Positions 36,765 through 45,446 of a stretch of DNA of 64,000 bases are shown here, in pieces. The stretch is from Streptomyces cellulosae. Lineage in GTDB: Bacteria > Actinomycetota > Actinomycetes > Streptomycetales > Streptomycetaceae. A program made the translations under genes and the position numbers. The notes beneath the pieces were generated by a model. The model saw only the letters and a program-made list of their open reading frames with translations. It was not told where the DNA came from and ran no database searches. The stretch covers positions 62,001-126,000 of the forward strand of contig BNBH01000010.1 of the NCBI GenBank assembly GCA_014655195.1, read 5' to 3'. Numbering within the stretch: the first letter of the stretch is position 1; each line of letters starts with the position of its first letter.

Positions 36765-37787
36765 ATGACCGAGCCCACGCCCGGCCCCCGTCCCCGCGCC
36801 GCCCTCGCCATGTCCGCGGGCGCCGCCTCCGCCGTCCTCGGCCCCGAGTCGCGCGCCGCCCTCGACGCCCTGTGCGACCTCGCCCCCACGGTGCTGGAGG
36901 ACTTCACCATCCCCGCCGCCCGTGCCGTGCTCGCCGACGTCGAACTGCTCGTCACCGGCTGGGGCTGTCCGCCCCTGGACGACGACGTGCTGCGGGCGGC
37001 GCCCCGGCTGCGGGCGGTCGTGCACACCGCCGGCAGTGTCCGCGGCCATGTCACCGACGCCTGCTGGGACCGCGGTGTCGAGGTGTCGTCCGCCGCCGCG
37101 GCCAACGCCGTCCCCGTCGCCGAGTACACGCTCGCGATGATCCTCCTCACCGGCAAACGGGTCCTGGAGAGCGCCCGCGAGTACCGCGCCTCCCGCACCC
37201 GCGCCGACTGGCTGCACACCCCCCGCACGGTCGGCAACCACCGCCGTACCGTCGGCATCCTCTCCGCGTCCCTCATCGGCCGCCGCGTGATCGACCTGCT
37301 CCGCCCGCACGACGTCGACGTACTGCTGCACGACCCGTACGTCGACGAGGCCGAGGCCGCCCGGCTCGGCGTGCGCGGCGTCGGACTCGCCGAGCTGTTC
37401 CGGCTGAGCGACACCGTCAGCGTCCACACCCCGCTGCTGCCCGAGACCCGCGGCCTGGTCTCCCGGGAGCTGATCGGCTCCATGCGGCCCGGCGCCGTGC
37501 TCATCAACACCGCACGCGGCGCGGTCCTCGACCAGGACGCGCTCACCGACGCCGCCCTCGCCGGCCGCATCCGCGCCGTGCTCGACGTGACCGAACCCGA
37601 AGTCCTCCCGCCCGACCACCCGTTGTGGGACTGCGACCACGTCCTCATCACCCCGCACCTCGCCGGCTCGCAGGGCAACGAGTGGCGCCGACTCGCCGAC
37701 ACCGCCGTCTCCGAGGTCGCCCGCTGGGCAGCCGGAGAGGGCTTCCTGCACCCCGTCCGACGCGAAAGGCTGGCCTTCCTCGCATGA
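36765..37787 (+). CDS. D-isomer-specific 2-hydroxyacid dehydrogenase
   Basis: A 340-residue NAD(H)-dependent dehydrogenase. The active-site residues are present: Arg in NTARGAVLD, Glu in DVTEPEVLPPDHPLW, and His in ITPHLAGSQGNE. The dinucleotide loop is unusual: it reads VGILSASLIGRR where the family has VGIVGxGxIG, so two glycines are Ser. It is part of the ABC operon and overlaps DUF2264 by ATGA. A role in catabolism of an imported uronate or related sugar acid is inference. Confidence 0.87.
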   Translation: MTEPTPGPRPRAALAMSAGAASAVLGPESRAALDALCDLAPTVLEDFTIPAARAVLADVELLVTGWGCPPLDDDVLRAAPRLRAVVHTAGSVRGHVTDACWDRGVEVSSAAAANAVPVAEYTLAMILLTGKRVLESAREYRASRTRADWLHTPRTVGNHRRTVGILSASLIGRRVIDLLRPHDVDVLLHDPYVDEAEAARLGVRGVGLAELFRLSDTVSVHTPLLPETRGLVSRELIGSMRPGAVLINTARGAVLDQDALTDAALAGRIRAVLDVTEPEVLPPDHPLWDCDHVLITPHLAGSQGNEWRRLADTAVSEVARWAAGEGFLHPVRRERLAFLA

Positions 37788-39685
37788 GCATCCCGTTCGA
37801 ACTGCCCGCCGACGACCACGACATCAGTCCCCGCACCGGATACACCCGGGCCCACTGGGAGGCGGTGGCGGACGGGCTGCTCACGGCCGCCTGGCGCTGG
37901 GCCACCCCGGCCGGCGCCCTGCTGCACCTGCCCGGCCGCCCCTCCCGCTCGGGCGTGCGCTCCGACGGCCTCGAAGGGTACGCCCGGACGTTCCTCGCCG
38001 CCGCCTTCCGCGTCGCGGGCGCCGACGGTGACGACCCGCGGAACCTGCTGGAGCGGTACGCGGCAGGTCTGGCCGCCGGCACCCGCACCCCCGGCCGTGA
38101 CGACACCGAGTCCTGGCCCGAGATCCTCGACTTCGACGTCCAGGGCCAGCCCATGGTGGAGTCCGCGTCCGTCGCCCTCGGCTTGAGGCTCACCGCGCCC
38201 TGGCTGTGGGACAAGATCGACTCCGGTGTGCAGGACCGCGCCGAGGAGTGGCTGCGCGGCGCGCTGCGGCACACCCCCGCGCCCAACAACTGGTACCTCT
38301 TCCCGTACACCGTCGCCGGGTTCCTGGAGTCCGTCGGCCGGGGCGACGCCGAGACCGCCGCCGCCCGGGAGCGGGCGCTGGACCTGCTGGAGAGCTGGTA
38401 CCGCGGCGACGGCTGGTACGCCGACGGCGACGGACGCGCCTTCGACCACTACAACGGCTGGGCCCTGCACCTCTACCCGGTCCTCGACGCCCACCTCGCG
38501 GGGGATGCCGACGCCCTCGCCCACCACGGCGGACGCCTCCGCGCCCACCTCGACGGCTTCTCCCTGATGTTCGGCGCGGACGGCGCCCCGCTCCACTACG
38601 GCCGCTCGCTCACATACCGCTTCGCCGCCTCCGCCGCCGTGTCACTGGGTGCGGTCACCGGGCACACCCCGCTGACGCCGGGTGCCTCCCGCCGCATCGT
38701 GAGCGGCAGCCTGCGCCACTTCCTCGACCGGGGCGCGCTCAACCCCGACGGGCTGCTGTCCCTCGGCTGGTACGGCCCGCACGAGGCGAGCCTCCAGGAG
38801 TATTCAGGGCCCGCCTCGCCGTACTGGGCGTCGAAGGCGTTCGTCGCGCTGCTCGCCCCCGCGGACCACGCCCTGTGGACGGACACCGAGGAGCCCGCCC
38901 CGGTGGAGGAGACCGACCGGGTGCTGTCCCTGCCCGGACCCGGCCTGCTCCTGCAGTCCACCCGCGCCGACGGCACCGTACGGCTGCACAACCACGGCAG
39001 CGACCATGTGCGGCCGCACGAGGGGGAGTGGGCGGCCGACGACGACCCGCACTACGGCCGCCTGGCGTACTCCACCCGCACCGGACCCACCGCCCCGGCG
39101 AACGTCGCCGACAACCATCTGTCGGTGGAGGTGGCCGGGCGGCCCAGTGTGCGCCGCCGCGTCCACCCCCTGGGCGCGGGACACGGCGACGGCTGGGGCT
39201 GGGCCGCCTCCTGGCACCGGCCGGTGTTCGCCGCGGGCCCGCCGATGGTGCCGGGCCTGACGGTCGAGAGCGTCACCGTCGCGCACGGCGGTCTGGAGTT
39301 GCGCGCACATCGCGTGGTGGGGGCGCCGCCCGGATCACGGGTCACCCTCACCGGCTGGGCCACCGGCCCGGAGGAGCCGACGGTCTCCGCCCTGCACGGC
39401 CTGTACGGCTGGGACACCCCGGCCCCGGAGACGCTCCCGGCGCCCCAGGGCACCGCCTGGACCCCCTGGGCGCACGTGCCCCGCCTCACCGGCGGCTGCG
39501 GCGGCACCACCGTGCACCTCGCCCTGGCGTCCCTGACCACCGGCCCCGACGCGCCGTCTCCGGAGGACGCGGTGACCGATGTGCGGGTGGAGGACGGGAC
39601 CGTGGAGGTGACGTGGGCGGCGGACGGCTCCCGCACCCGCGTCTCGTTCGGGCGGCCGTTGGAGGTGCGCCACACGCGCCCGTAG
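37784..39685 (+). CDS. DUF2264 protein, likely (alpha/alpha)6-barrel carbohydrate enzyme
   Basis: A 633-residue cytoplasmic protein without signal peptide. Residues about 20-370 form the DUF2264 domain, with SDGLEGYARTFLAAAFRV, PAPNNWYLFPYTVAGFLESVG, WYADGDGRAFDHYNGWALH and SPYWASKAFVALLAP. The remainder is a beta-sandwich. These features recall the (alpha/alpha)6 toroid plus beta domain of lyases and unsaturated-glycan hydrolases, but the activity is not established. It is the last gene of the operon, and being intracellular it likely acts on the imported oligosaccharide. Confidence 0.82.
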   Translation: MSIPFELPADDHDISPRTGYTRAHWEAVADGLLTAAWRWATPAGALLHLPGRPSRSGVRSDGLEGYARTFLAAAFRVAGADGDDPRNLLERYAAGLAAGTRTPGRDDTESWPEILDFDVQGQPMVESASVALGLRLTAPWLWDKIDSGVQDRAEEWLRGALRHTPAPNNWYLFPYTVAGFLESVGRGDAETAAARERALDLLESWYRGDGWYADGDGRAFDHYNGWALHLYPVLDAHLAGDADALAHHGGRLRAHLDGFSLMFGADGAPLHYGRSLTYRFAASAAVSLGAVTGHTPLTPGASRRIVSGSLRHFLDRGALNPDGLLSLGWYGPHEASLQEYSGPASPYWASKAFVALLAPADHALWTDTEEPAPVEETDRVLSLPGPGLLLQSTRADGTVRLHNHGSDHVRPHEGEWAADDDPHYGRLAYSTRTGPTAPANVADNHLSVEVAGRPSVRRRVHPLGAGHGDGWGWAASWHRPVFAAGPPMVPGLTVESVTVAHGGLELRAHRVVGAPPGSRVTLTGWATGPEEPTVSALHGLYGWDTPAPETLPAPQGTAWTPWAHVPRLTGGCGGTTVHLALASLTTGPDAPSPEDAVTDVRVEDGTVEVTWAADGSRTRVSFGRPLEVRHTRP

Positions 39686-39701
39686 CCGCGGCCGGCCGGC
39701 C

Positions 39702-40646
39702 TCAGGACTGTGCGTCCGCCGCACGCTCCGGGGCCGGCACGCCGTTGTCGGGCGCGGTGTAGAACACCGAGGTGCCCTGCTTGCCGCGCTGGGCCTGGTT
39801 GCGCGCGACCAGGCCCTCCAGGGTGGAGCGGATCACCGTCACCTTGATGGTGCGTTCGGGATGCGCCTGGCCCAGCGCCGTGGCGACCTCCGCCGCCGAA
39901 CGGGGCTCCTTCTGCTCGTCCAGATGACGGCGCACCAGGTCCACCAGCTTCGGCGTGTCGCCCTGGGCGGACTCCGCGGCCTTGGCCGGCGCCTTCACCG
40001 CGGACGCCTTCCCGGCGGGCTTGGGGGTGGCGGGCTTGCGCGCCGACCTGGCGCCGGTGGCCTTCGCCGAGCCGGCGGGCTTCGACCCGCCGTTGGCCTT
40101 CGCCGTGCTGCCGGCCTTGGCGGCACCGGCGGTCTTGGCGGCACCCACGGCCTTCGTCGAGCCGCCCTCCTTCGTGGCACCACCCGACTTCGCGGACGCG
40201 GCGCTCTGGCCCGCACCGCCCGCCGACACCTTCTTCCGCTTCGGCTTCTCCGCCTCCGACTCGACCGCGCCGCGGCCGCGCGGCGCGGGCACGGTCGCGC
40301 GTCCGGACCCGGCGGTCTCCTCCGCCGGCTCGGCGGACTCGTCCTCCGAGGGCTCGCTGACCGAAGCGGACTCAGCGACCGCGCTGTCCCCGACGGCCTC
40401 CGCCGAGGAAGCGCCCTCCGCGGCGGAAACGGCGTCAGCCGGGGGCCCCGCCGCCAGATCCAGCGCCTGCTGCATCTTCACCAGCAACGCATGGTCCCGC
40501 CGAAGCGCCTCCAACTGCTGCTGCAGCTCGGCGATCTCGGCGCCGACCCGCTCCTGCTCCTTGGCGTTGCGCTCGAGGTCGTTCGCGACCTGGGCGACGT
40601 ACTGCGACGTGAGATCGGTGGTGGCGACGGTCGAGTGGTCGGACAT
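39702..40646 (-). CDS. Coiled-coil protein with Ala/Lys-rich H1-like linker and winged helix
   Basis: A 314-residue protein. Residues about 15-65 form a coiled coil (LERNAKEQERVGAEIAELQQ). Residues 70-135 are acidic, and 135-245 are Ala/Lys/Gly/Pro repeats like eukaryotic H1 or HupS tails. Residues about 248-302 form a C-terminal winged helix (LVDLVRRHLDEQKEPRSAAE). The start at 40646 has AAAGGA upstream. I infer a nucleoid-associated or DNA-binding regulator that oligomerises through its coil. It converges on the DUF2264 gene with 16 bp between the stops. Confidence 0.8.
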   Translation of the reverse strand: MSDHSTVATTDLTSQYVAQVANDLERNAKEQERVGAEIAELQQQLEALRRDHALLVKMQQALDLAAGPPADAVSAAEGASSAEAVGDSAVAESASVSEPSEDESAEPAEETAGSGRATVPAPRGRGAVESEAEKPKRKKVSAGGAGQSAASAKSGGATKEGGSTKAVGAAKTAGAAKAGSTAKANGGSKPAGSAKATGARSARKPATPKPAGKASAVKAPAKAAESAQGDTPKLVDLVRRHLDEQKEPRSAAEVATALGQAHPERTIKVTVIRSTLEGLVARNQAQRGKQGTSVFYTAPDNGVPAPERAADAQS

Positions 40647-40962
40647 GAGGGCGTCCTTTCGTCGTGTGGTCTGCCGGTGGCCAGTCATGGTACGGCCGGG
40701 CGGGGTTGACCGTTTCTCCTCCGCGGCCTCCCGCAGGGACGCCCGGTTGACGCCCGTGAGGCGCGAGGTGCCGCCGTTTCCTTCCGGACGCTGTGTCCAC
40801 GCCATTGACAAGTGATGCGCGAGCCGGAAACTTCAAAGCGAGAGCCGCAAGAAATGAACGACGTCCCGCAAATATCGAATCGGGCGTCGGCAATCCTCGG
40901 CAGGTCACCGGGCTGCCCGGGTGGCCGCGCGCCCTCAGCACCCGCCGTGGAACGAGGACTTC
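40647..40962. other. Divergent promoter region before the GH87 gene
   Basis: This 316-bp stretch has no gene. From about 40800 to 40890 it is less GC-rich and includes TTGACA at 40805-40810 and CAAATATCGAATCGG near 40873. These are plausible promoter parts for the secreted glucanase, although I see no well-spaced -10 for the TTGACA. Confidence 0.45.
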
Positions 40963-43900
40963 ATGAGACGACGCACGCGTTTCGGCCTGCGTACGATCAC
41001 CGGCCTGCTCCTGGCCGGCCTGGTCGCCGCCGGTCTCCCACCCGCTACGGCCGGCGCGGCCGCCGAGGCCGTCCGCGGACCCGACCTGGCGCTCGGCAGA
41101 AGCGCCACGGCCACCGGGTCCCATCCCGAACACCCCGCCACCAACATCACCGACGGCAGTCAACTCACCTACTGGGAAGGCCCCTTGGGTGACTTCCCGC
41201 AGTCCGTGCGCCTCGACCTGGGCGCCACGGTCGGCGTCGACGAGGTCGTGCTGAAGCTGCCGGCCTCCTGGGAGGCGCGCACTCAGACCCTGGCCGTGGA
41301 GGGCAGCACCGACGGTACGTCGTTCACCGCGCTGTCCGCCTCGGCCGCCCACCGCTTCGACCCCGACCGGGCCAACACCGTCACGCTCACCTTCCCGGCC
41401 CGCGACGTACGCCATCTCCGCGTCCGCGTCACCGCCAACACCGGCTGGAACGCCGCCCAGCTGTCCGCGCTCGAGGTGTACGGCGAGGACGGAGGAGGGG
41501 GACCGGAGCAGCCGCCGGCCGACGGAACCAATCTGGCCCTCGGCAAACCCGCCGAGGCGACCTCCACGATTCACTCCTTCGTGGCAGCCAACGCCACCGA
41601 CGGGCGCGTCGACACCTACTGGGAGTCGGCCGGTCACCCCGCCACGCTCACCGTCCACCTCGGCGCCGAGGCCGACGTCACCGCCGTCGTGGTGAAGCTG
41701 AACCCGGACGCGGCATGGGAGCGGCGCACCCAGAGCATCGAGGTCCTCGGACGTGACGGCTCGTCCAGCGCCTACACCACGCTCAAGGCCCGCGCCGACC
41801 ACACCTTCGACCCGGCGGGCAACGGCAACAGCGTCACCATCCCCGTCACCGGACGTGCCGCCGACGTCCAGCTCAAGTTCGCGCACAATACGGCCGGTTA
41901 CGGCGCCCAGGTCGCCGAGCTGGAGGTCCGGGGCACGGCCGCGCCCAACCCCGACCTGACCGTCACCGCCCTCGACTGGACCCCCGCCGCACCCACGGAG
42001 ACGGACCCGGTCACCGTCCGCGCCACCGTGCGCAACGCCGGCACCGCCCAGTCCGCCGCCGCGACCGTGAACGTCAGCCTGGAGGGCACCGTCGTGGGCA
42101 GCGCACCCGTCGCCGGGCTCGCCCCGGGCGCCACCGCCACGGTGTCGGTGGACGCGGGCGCCCGCGCGAGGGGCAGTTACACCGTGTCCGCCGTGGTCGA
42201 CCCCACGGACACCGTCCCCGAACTGGACGAGACCAACAACAGCCGTACCGCTTCCCAGAAGCTGACCGTCGCGCAGAGCCCCGGCCCCGACCTGGAGGTG
42301 ACCGGCATCCGCACCAGCCCGGCCACCCCCGCCGTCGGCGCTTCGGTGTCGTTCACCGTCTCCGTGCACAACCGGGGTACCTCACCCGCCCCCGCCGGTT
42401 CGGTCACCCGGCTCACCGTCGCCGGGCGCACCCTCGACGGGGTCACGGGGGCGGTCGCCGCCGGCGCCACCGCCGAGATCGCCGTCGCCGGCACCTGGAC
42501 CGCCACGGCGGGCCCCGCCGTCCTCACCGCCACCGCGGACGCCACCGGCACCGTCACCGAGACCGACGAGCACAACAACGTCCTCAGCCGGTCGATCGTC
42601 GTCGGCCGTGGCGCAGCCGTCCCGTACACCGAGTACGAGGCGGAGGACGGCGCCTACCGGGGTACCCTGCTGACCGCCGACGCCCGACGCACCTTCGGCC
42701 ACACCAACTTCGCCACCGAGTCCTCCGGCCGTCAGTCCGTCAGGCTCGACTCCACCGGCCAGTACGTCGAGTTCACCTCCACCGACGCCACCAACTCGAT
42801 CGTCGTGCGCAACTCCATCCCCGACGCCCCGGGCGGCGGAGGCACCGAGGCCACGCTCAGCCTCTACGCCGACGGGCAGTTCGTGCAGAAGCTGGGCCTC
42901 AGCTCCAAGCACAGCTGGCTGTACGGCAGGACCGACGATCCCGAAGGACTCACCAACACGCCCCGGACCGACGCGCGCCGCCTCTTCGACGAGTCCCACG
43001 CGCTGCTCGTCGACACCTACCCGGCCGGCACCGTGTTCCGGCTCCAGCGCGACGCCGACGACAGCGCCGCCTTCTACGTCGTCGACCTGATCGACCTGGA
43101 GCAGGTGGCCCCGCCCGCCGAGAAGCCCGCGGGATGCGTCTCGATCACCGAGTACGGCGCCGTCCCCAACGACGGCATCGACGACACCGCCGCGATCCAG
43201 CGCGCCGTCACCGCCGACCAGCGGGGCGAGATCGGCTGCGTGTGGATCCCGGCGGGGCAGTGGCGGCAGGAGCAGAAGATCCTCGCCGACGATCCGCTGG
43301 ACCGCGGACAGTTCAACCAGGTCGGCATCCGCGACGTCACCGTCCGGGGCGCCGGCATGTGGCACTCCCAGCTGTACACGCTGACGCCCCCGCACCAGGC
43401 GGGCGGCATCAACCACCCGCACGAGGGCAACTTCGGCTTCGACATCGACGACAACACGAAGATCTCCGACCTCGCCATCTTCGGCTCCGGCACCATCCGG
43501 GGCGGCGACGGGGGCGCCGAGGGCGGAGTCGGCCTCAACGGGCGCTTCGGCAGGAACACCCGCATCAGCAACGTGTGGATCGAACACGCCAACGTCGGCG
43601 TCTGGGCCGGCCGCGACTACTCCGACATCCCCGAGCTGTGGAACCCCGCCGACGGACTGGAGTTCACCGGCATGCGGATCCGCAACACCTACGCGGACGG
43701 CATCAACCTCACCAACGGCAGCCACGACTCCACCGTGACCAACTCGTCGTTCCGCAACACCGGCGACGACGCCCTCGCCGTGTGGTCCAGCAAGTACGTC
43801 AAGAACCCGGCGACCGACACCGGCCACGACAACCACTTCCGCAACAACACCGTGCAACTGCCCTGGCGCGCCAACGGCATCGCGATCTACGGAGGCCACG

Positions 43901-44349
43901 GCAACACGGTCGAGAACAACCTCGTGTACGACACCATGAACTACCCGGGCATCATGCTGGCCACCGACCACGACCCCACGCCGTTCTCCGGGCAGACCCT
44001 GATCGCCGGCAACGGGCTGTACCGCACCGGCGGGGCCTTCTGGAACGAGGACCAGGAGTTCGGCGCCATCACCCTGTTCGCCCAGGGACCCGACATCCCC
44101 GGCGTGGTCATCCGCGACACCGACATCCACGACTCGACGTACGACGGCATCCAGTTCAAGACCGGTGGCGGCGCCATGCCGGACGTGCGGATCTCGGACG
44201 TCACCATCAGCAAGTCGAACAACGGCTCCGGCATCCTCGCCATGAGCGGGGCACGGGGCAGCGCCACCCTGACGAACGTCACCATCACCGGATCGGCCGA
44301 AGGGGACGTGCTGATCGAACCCGGTTCCACCTTCGTGATCAACCGGTAG
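40963..44349 (+). CDS. Secreted multidomain GH87-type alpha-1,3-glucanase (mycodextranase)
   Basis: A 1128-residue exoenzyme. Signal peptide about 1-33. Then two F5/8-type (discoidin) carbohydrate-binding modules (about 40-175 and 190-320), two CARDB beta domains (about 325-430 and 440-545), a CBM6/35-like module (about 550-705, YTEYEAEDGAYRGT), and a right-handed beta-helix catalytic domain (about 710-1128). The helix has NTYADGINLTNGSHDS and NTGDDALAVWSS, matching the Asp and Asp-Asp catalytic residues of GH87. These enzymes digest alpha-1,3-glucan of fungal walls or bacterial mutan. GAGGA precedes ATG 40963. Confidence 0.85.
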   Translation: MRRRTRFGLRTITGLLLAGLVAAGLPPATAGAAAEAVRGPDLALGRSATATGSHPEHPATNITDGSQLTYWEGPLGDFPQSVRLDLGATVGVDEVVLKLPASWEARTQTLAVEGSTDGTSFTALSASAAHRFDPDRANTVTLTFPARDVRHLRVRVTANTGWNAAQLSALEVYGEDGGGGPEQPPADGTNLALGKPAEATSTIHSFVAANATDGRVDTYWESAGHPATLTVHLGAEADVTAVVVKLNPDAAWERRTQSIEVLGRDGSSSAYTTLKARADHTFDPAGNGNSVTIPVTGRAADVQLKFAHNTAGYGAQVAELEVRGTAAPNPDLTVTALDWTPAAPTETDPVTVRATVRNAGTAQSAAATVNVSLEGTVVGSAPVAGLAPGATATVSVDAGARARGSYTVSAVVDPTDTVPELDETNNSRTASQKLTVAQSPGPDLEVTGIRTSPATPAVGASVSFTVSVHNRGTSPAPAGSVTRLTVAGRTLDGVTGAVAAGATAEIAVAGTWTATAGPAVLTATADATGTVTETDEHNNVLSRSIVVGRGAAVPYTEYEAEDGAYRGTLLTADARRTFGHTNFATESSGRQSVRLDSTGQYVEFTSTDATNSIVVRNSIPDAPGGGGTEATLSLYADGQFVQKLGLSSKHSWLYGRTDDPEGLTNTPRTDARRLFDESHALLVDTYPAGTVFRLQRDADDSAAFYVVDLIDLEQVAPPAEKPAGCVSITEYGAVPNDGIDDTAAIQRAVTADQRGEIGCVWIPAGQWRQEQKILADDPLDRGQFNQVGIRDVTVRGAGMWHSQLYTLTPPHQAGGINHPHEGNFGFDIDDNTKISDLAIFGSGTIRGGDGGAEGGVGLNGRFGRNTRISNVWIEHANVGVWAGRDYSDIPELWNPADGLEFTGMRIRNTYADGINLTNGSHDSTVTNSSFRNTGDDALAVWSSKYVKNPATDTGHDNHFRNNTVQLPWRANGIAIYGGHGNTVENNLVYDTMNYPGIMLATDHDPTPFSGQTLIAGNGLYRTGGAFWNEDQEFGAITLFAQGPDIPGVVIRDTDIHDSTYDGIQFKTGGGAMPDVRISDVTISKSNNGSGILAMSGARGSATLTNVTITGSAEGDVLIEPGSTFVINR

Positions 44350-44378
44350 GCGTTCACACGCCGATTGCTCCGTCCGGC

Positions 44379-44409
44379 GGGCCCGCACCCCACGCGAGGG
44401 TGCGGGCCC
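44379..44409 (+). terminator. Hairpin after the glucanase gene
   Basis: GGGCCCGCACCC and GGGTGCGGGCCC are a perfect 12-bp stem with a 7-base loop, 29 bp after the stop codon. There is no T-run, as is normal in Streptomyces. Confidence 0.82.
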
Positions 44410-44545
44410 GTCACCCGTGCGGCCCCTTGCCGGAAGGCGCCCCGCCGCGGGCGGCACCGGTTGCGGACGGCGCAGACGGGGGACTTCGCGCGGACGCGCG
44501 CGAGGAGCCAAGGCGATCCCGGCGGGACGAGGCCAGGCTGAGTCC

Positions 44546-45430
44546 ATGGCTTCATCGATCGACTGCCCGGACCGTGCGCCCCGCGCCGTGTCCGGCGCCG
44601 CCCGGCGACCGTCCGCCGGACCCGTCCGCCTCCGTACCGGGGTGCGGCCGCGGGCCGTCGTGCTCATCGTCGTCGCCGTCCTCGCCGCCCTCACCGGGTG
44701 CGGGCCGGGCGGCACCTTCGGCGCGCGGGACGACCCCGCCGCCACCGGCACCACGGCGCGCGAGCACCCGTCCGCGACCGCCCCCGCGGCCGGCGCGCCC
44801 GGAGCGGCCGGCACCGCGCAGGGCCGCCCGGCCACCGAGGCGCCCGCGGTGATCCCCGGCCTCGGCCCCCGCACCCGGGCCTGGATCCCGGACGACGCCC
44901 GCCAGGTGGTCGTGGTCACCGGACGCGACCGGAACGCCAACCAGTCCCGGGCCGTGCTGTACCGCCACACCGGCACCGGCTGGCAGGCAGGCCCGGTGTG
45001 GCCCGCCCGCAACGCGCTGCGCGGCTGGACCGACGACCACTGGGCCGGCGACCTGCGCTCGCCCATCGGCGTCCACAGCCTCTCCGACGCCGGCGGACTG
45101 CTCCCCGACCCCGGCACCCGGCTGCCCTACGACCGGTCCGACGGCTTCGCCGTCAGCGGCACCGGGTTCGAAGGTGAGCCGCTGGAAGGGTCGTTCGACT
45201 ACGTCGTCGCCATCGACTACAACCGCGTACCCGGCACCTCCCCGCTGGACCTGACCCGGCCGCTGGGCGCCGACCGGGGCGGCGGCATCTGGCTGCACGT
45301 CGACCACGACGGCCCCACCCAGGGCTGCGTGAGCCTCAAGAAGCAGCACATGCGGGCCCTCCTGCTCGCCCTCGACCCCGCGCTGCACCCGGTGGTCGTC
45401 ATGGGCGACGCCGCGTCCCTGCGTGAATGA
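44546..45430 (+). CDS. Lipoprotein with YkuD L,D-transpeptidase domain
   Basis: A 294-residue lipoprotein: a basic N-terminus, hydrophobic segment 38-50, and lipobox LTGC with Cys52. An Ala/Thr/Pro-rich spacer (60-105) is followed by a YkuD-like domain. The active-site pattern H-x8-G-C-V-S is visible in HVDHDGPTQGCVSLKK, with His and the catalytic Cys. Enzymes of this type form 3-3 peptidoglycan crosslinks. The ATG at 44546 has only a weak ribosome site. Confidence 0.8.
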   Translation: MASSIDCPDRAPRAVSGAARRPSAGPVRLRTGVRPRAVVLIVVAVLAALTGCGPGGTFGARDDPAATGTTAREHPSATAPAAGAPGAAGTAQGRPATEAPAVIPGLGPRTRAWIPDDARQVVVVTGRDRNANQSRAVLYRHTGTGWQAGPVWPARNALRGWTDDHWAGDLRSPIGVHSLSDAGGLLPDPGTRLPYDRSDGFAVSGTGFEGEPLEGSFDYVVAIDYNRVPGTSPLDLTRPLGADRGGGIWLHVDHDGPTQGCVSLKKQHMRALLLALDPALHPVVVMGDAASLRE

Positions 45431-45446
45431 CCGCCGCCCCGCCGGG

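Noticed and set aside
44546-45430. Plain secreted protein starting upstream at 44417
   Set aside because: The upstream extension is Arg/Gly-rich without a signal; starting at ATG 44546 gives a proper lipoprotein signal with Cys52.
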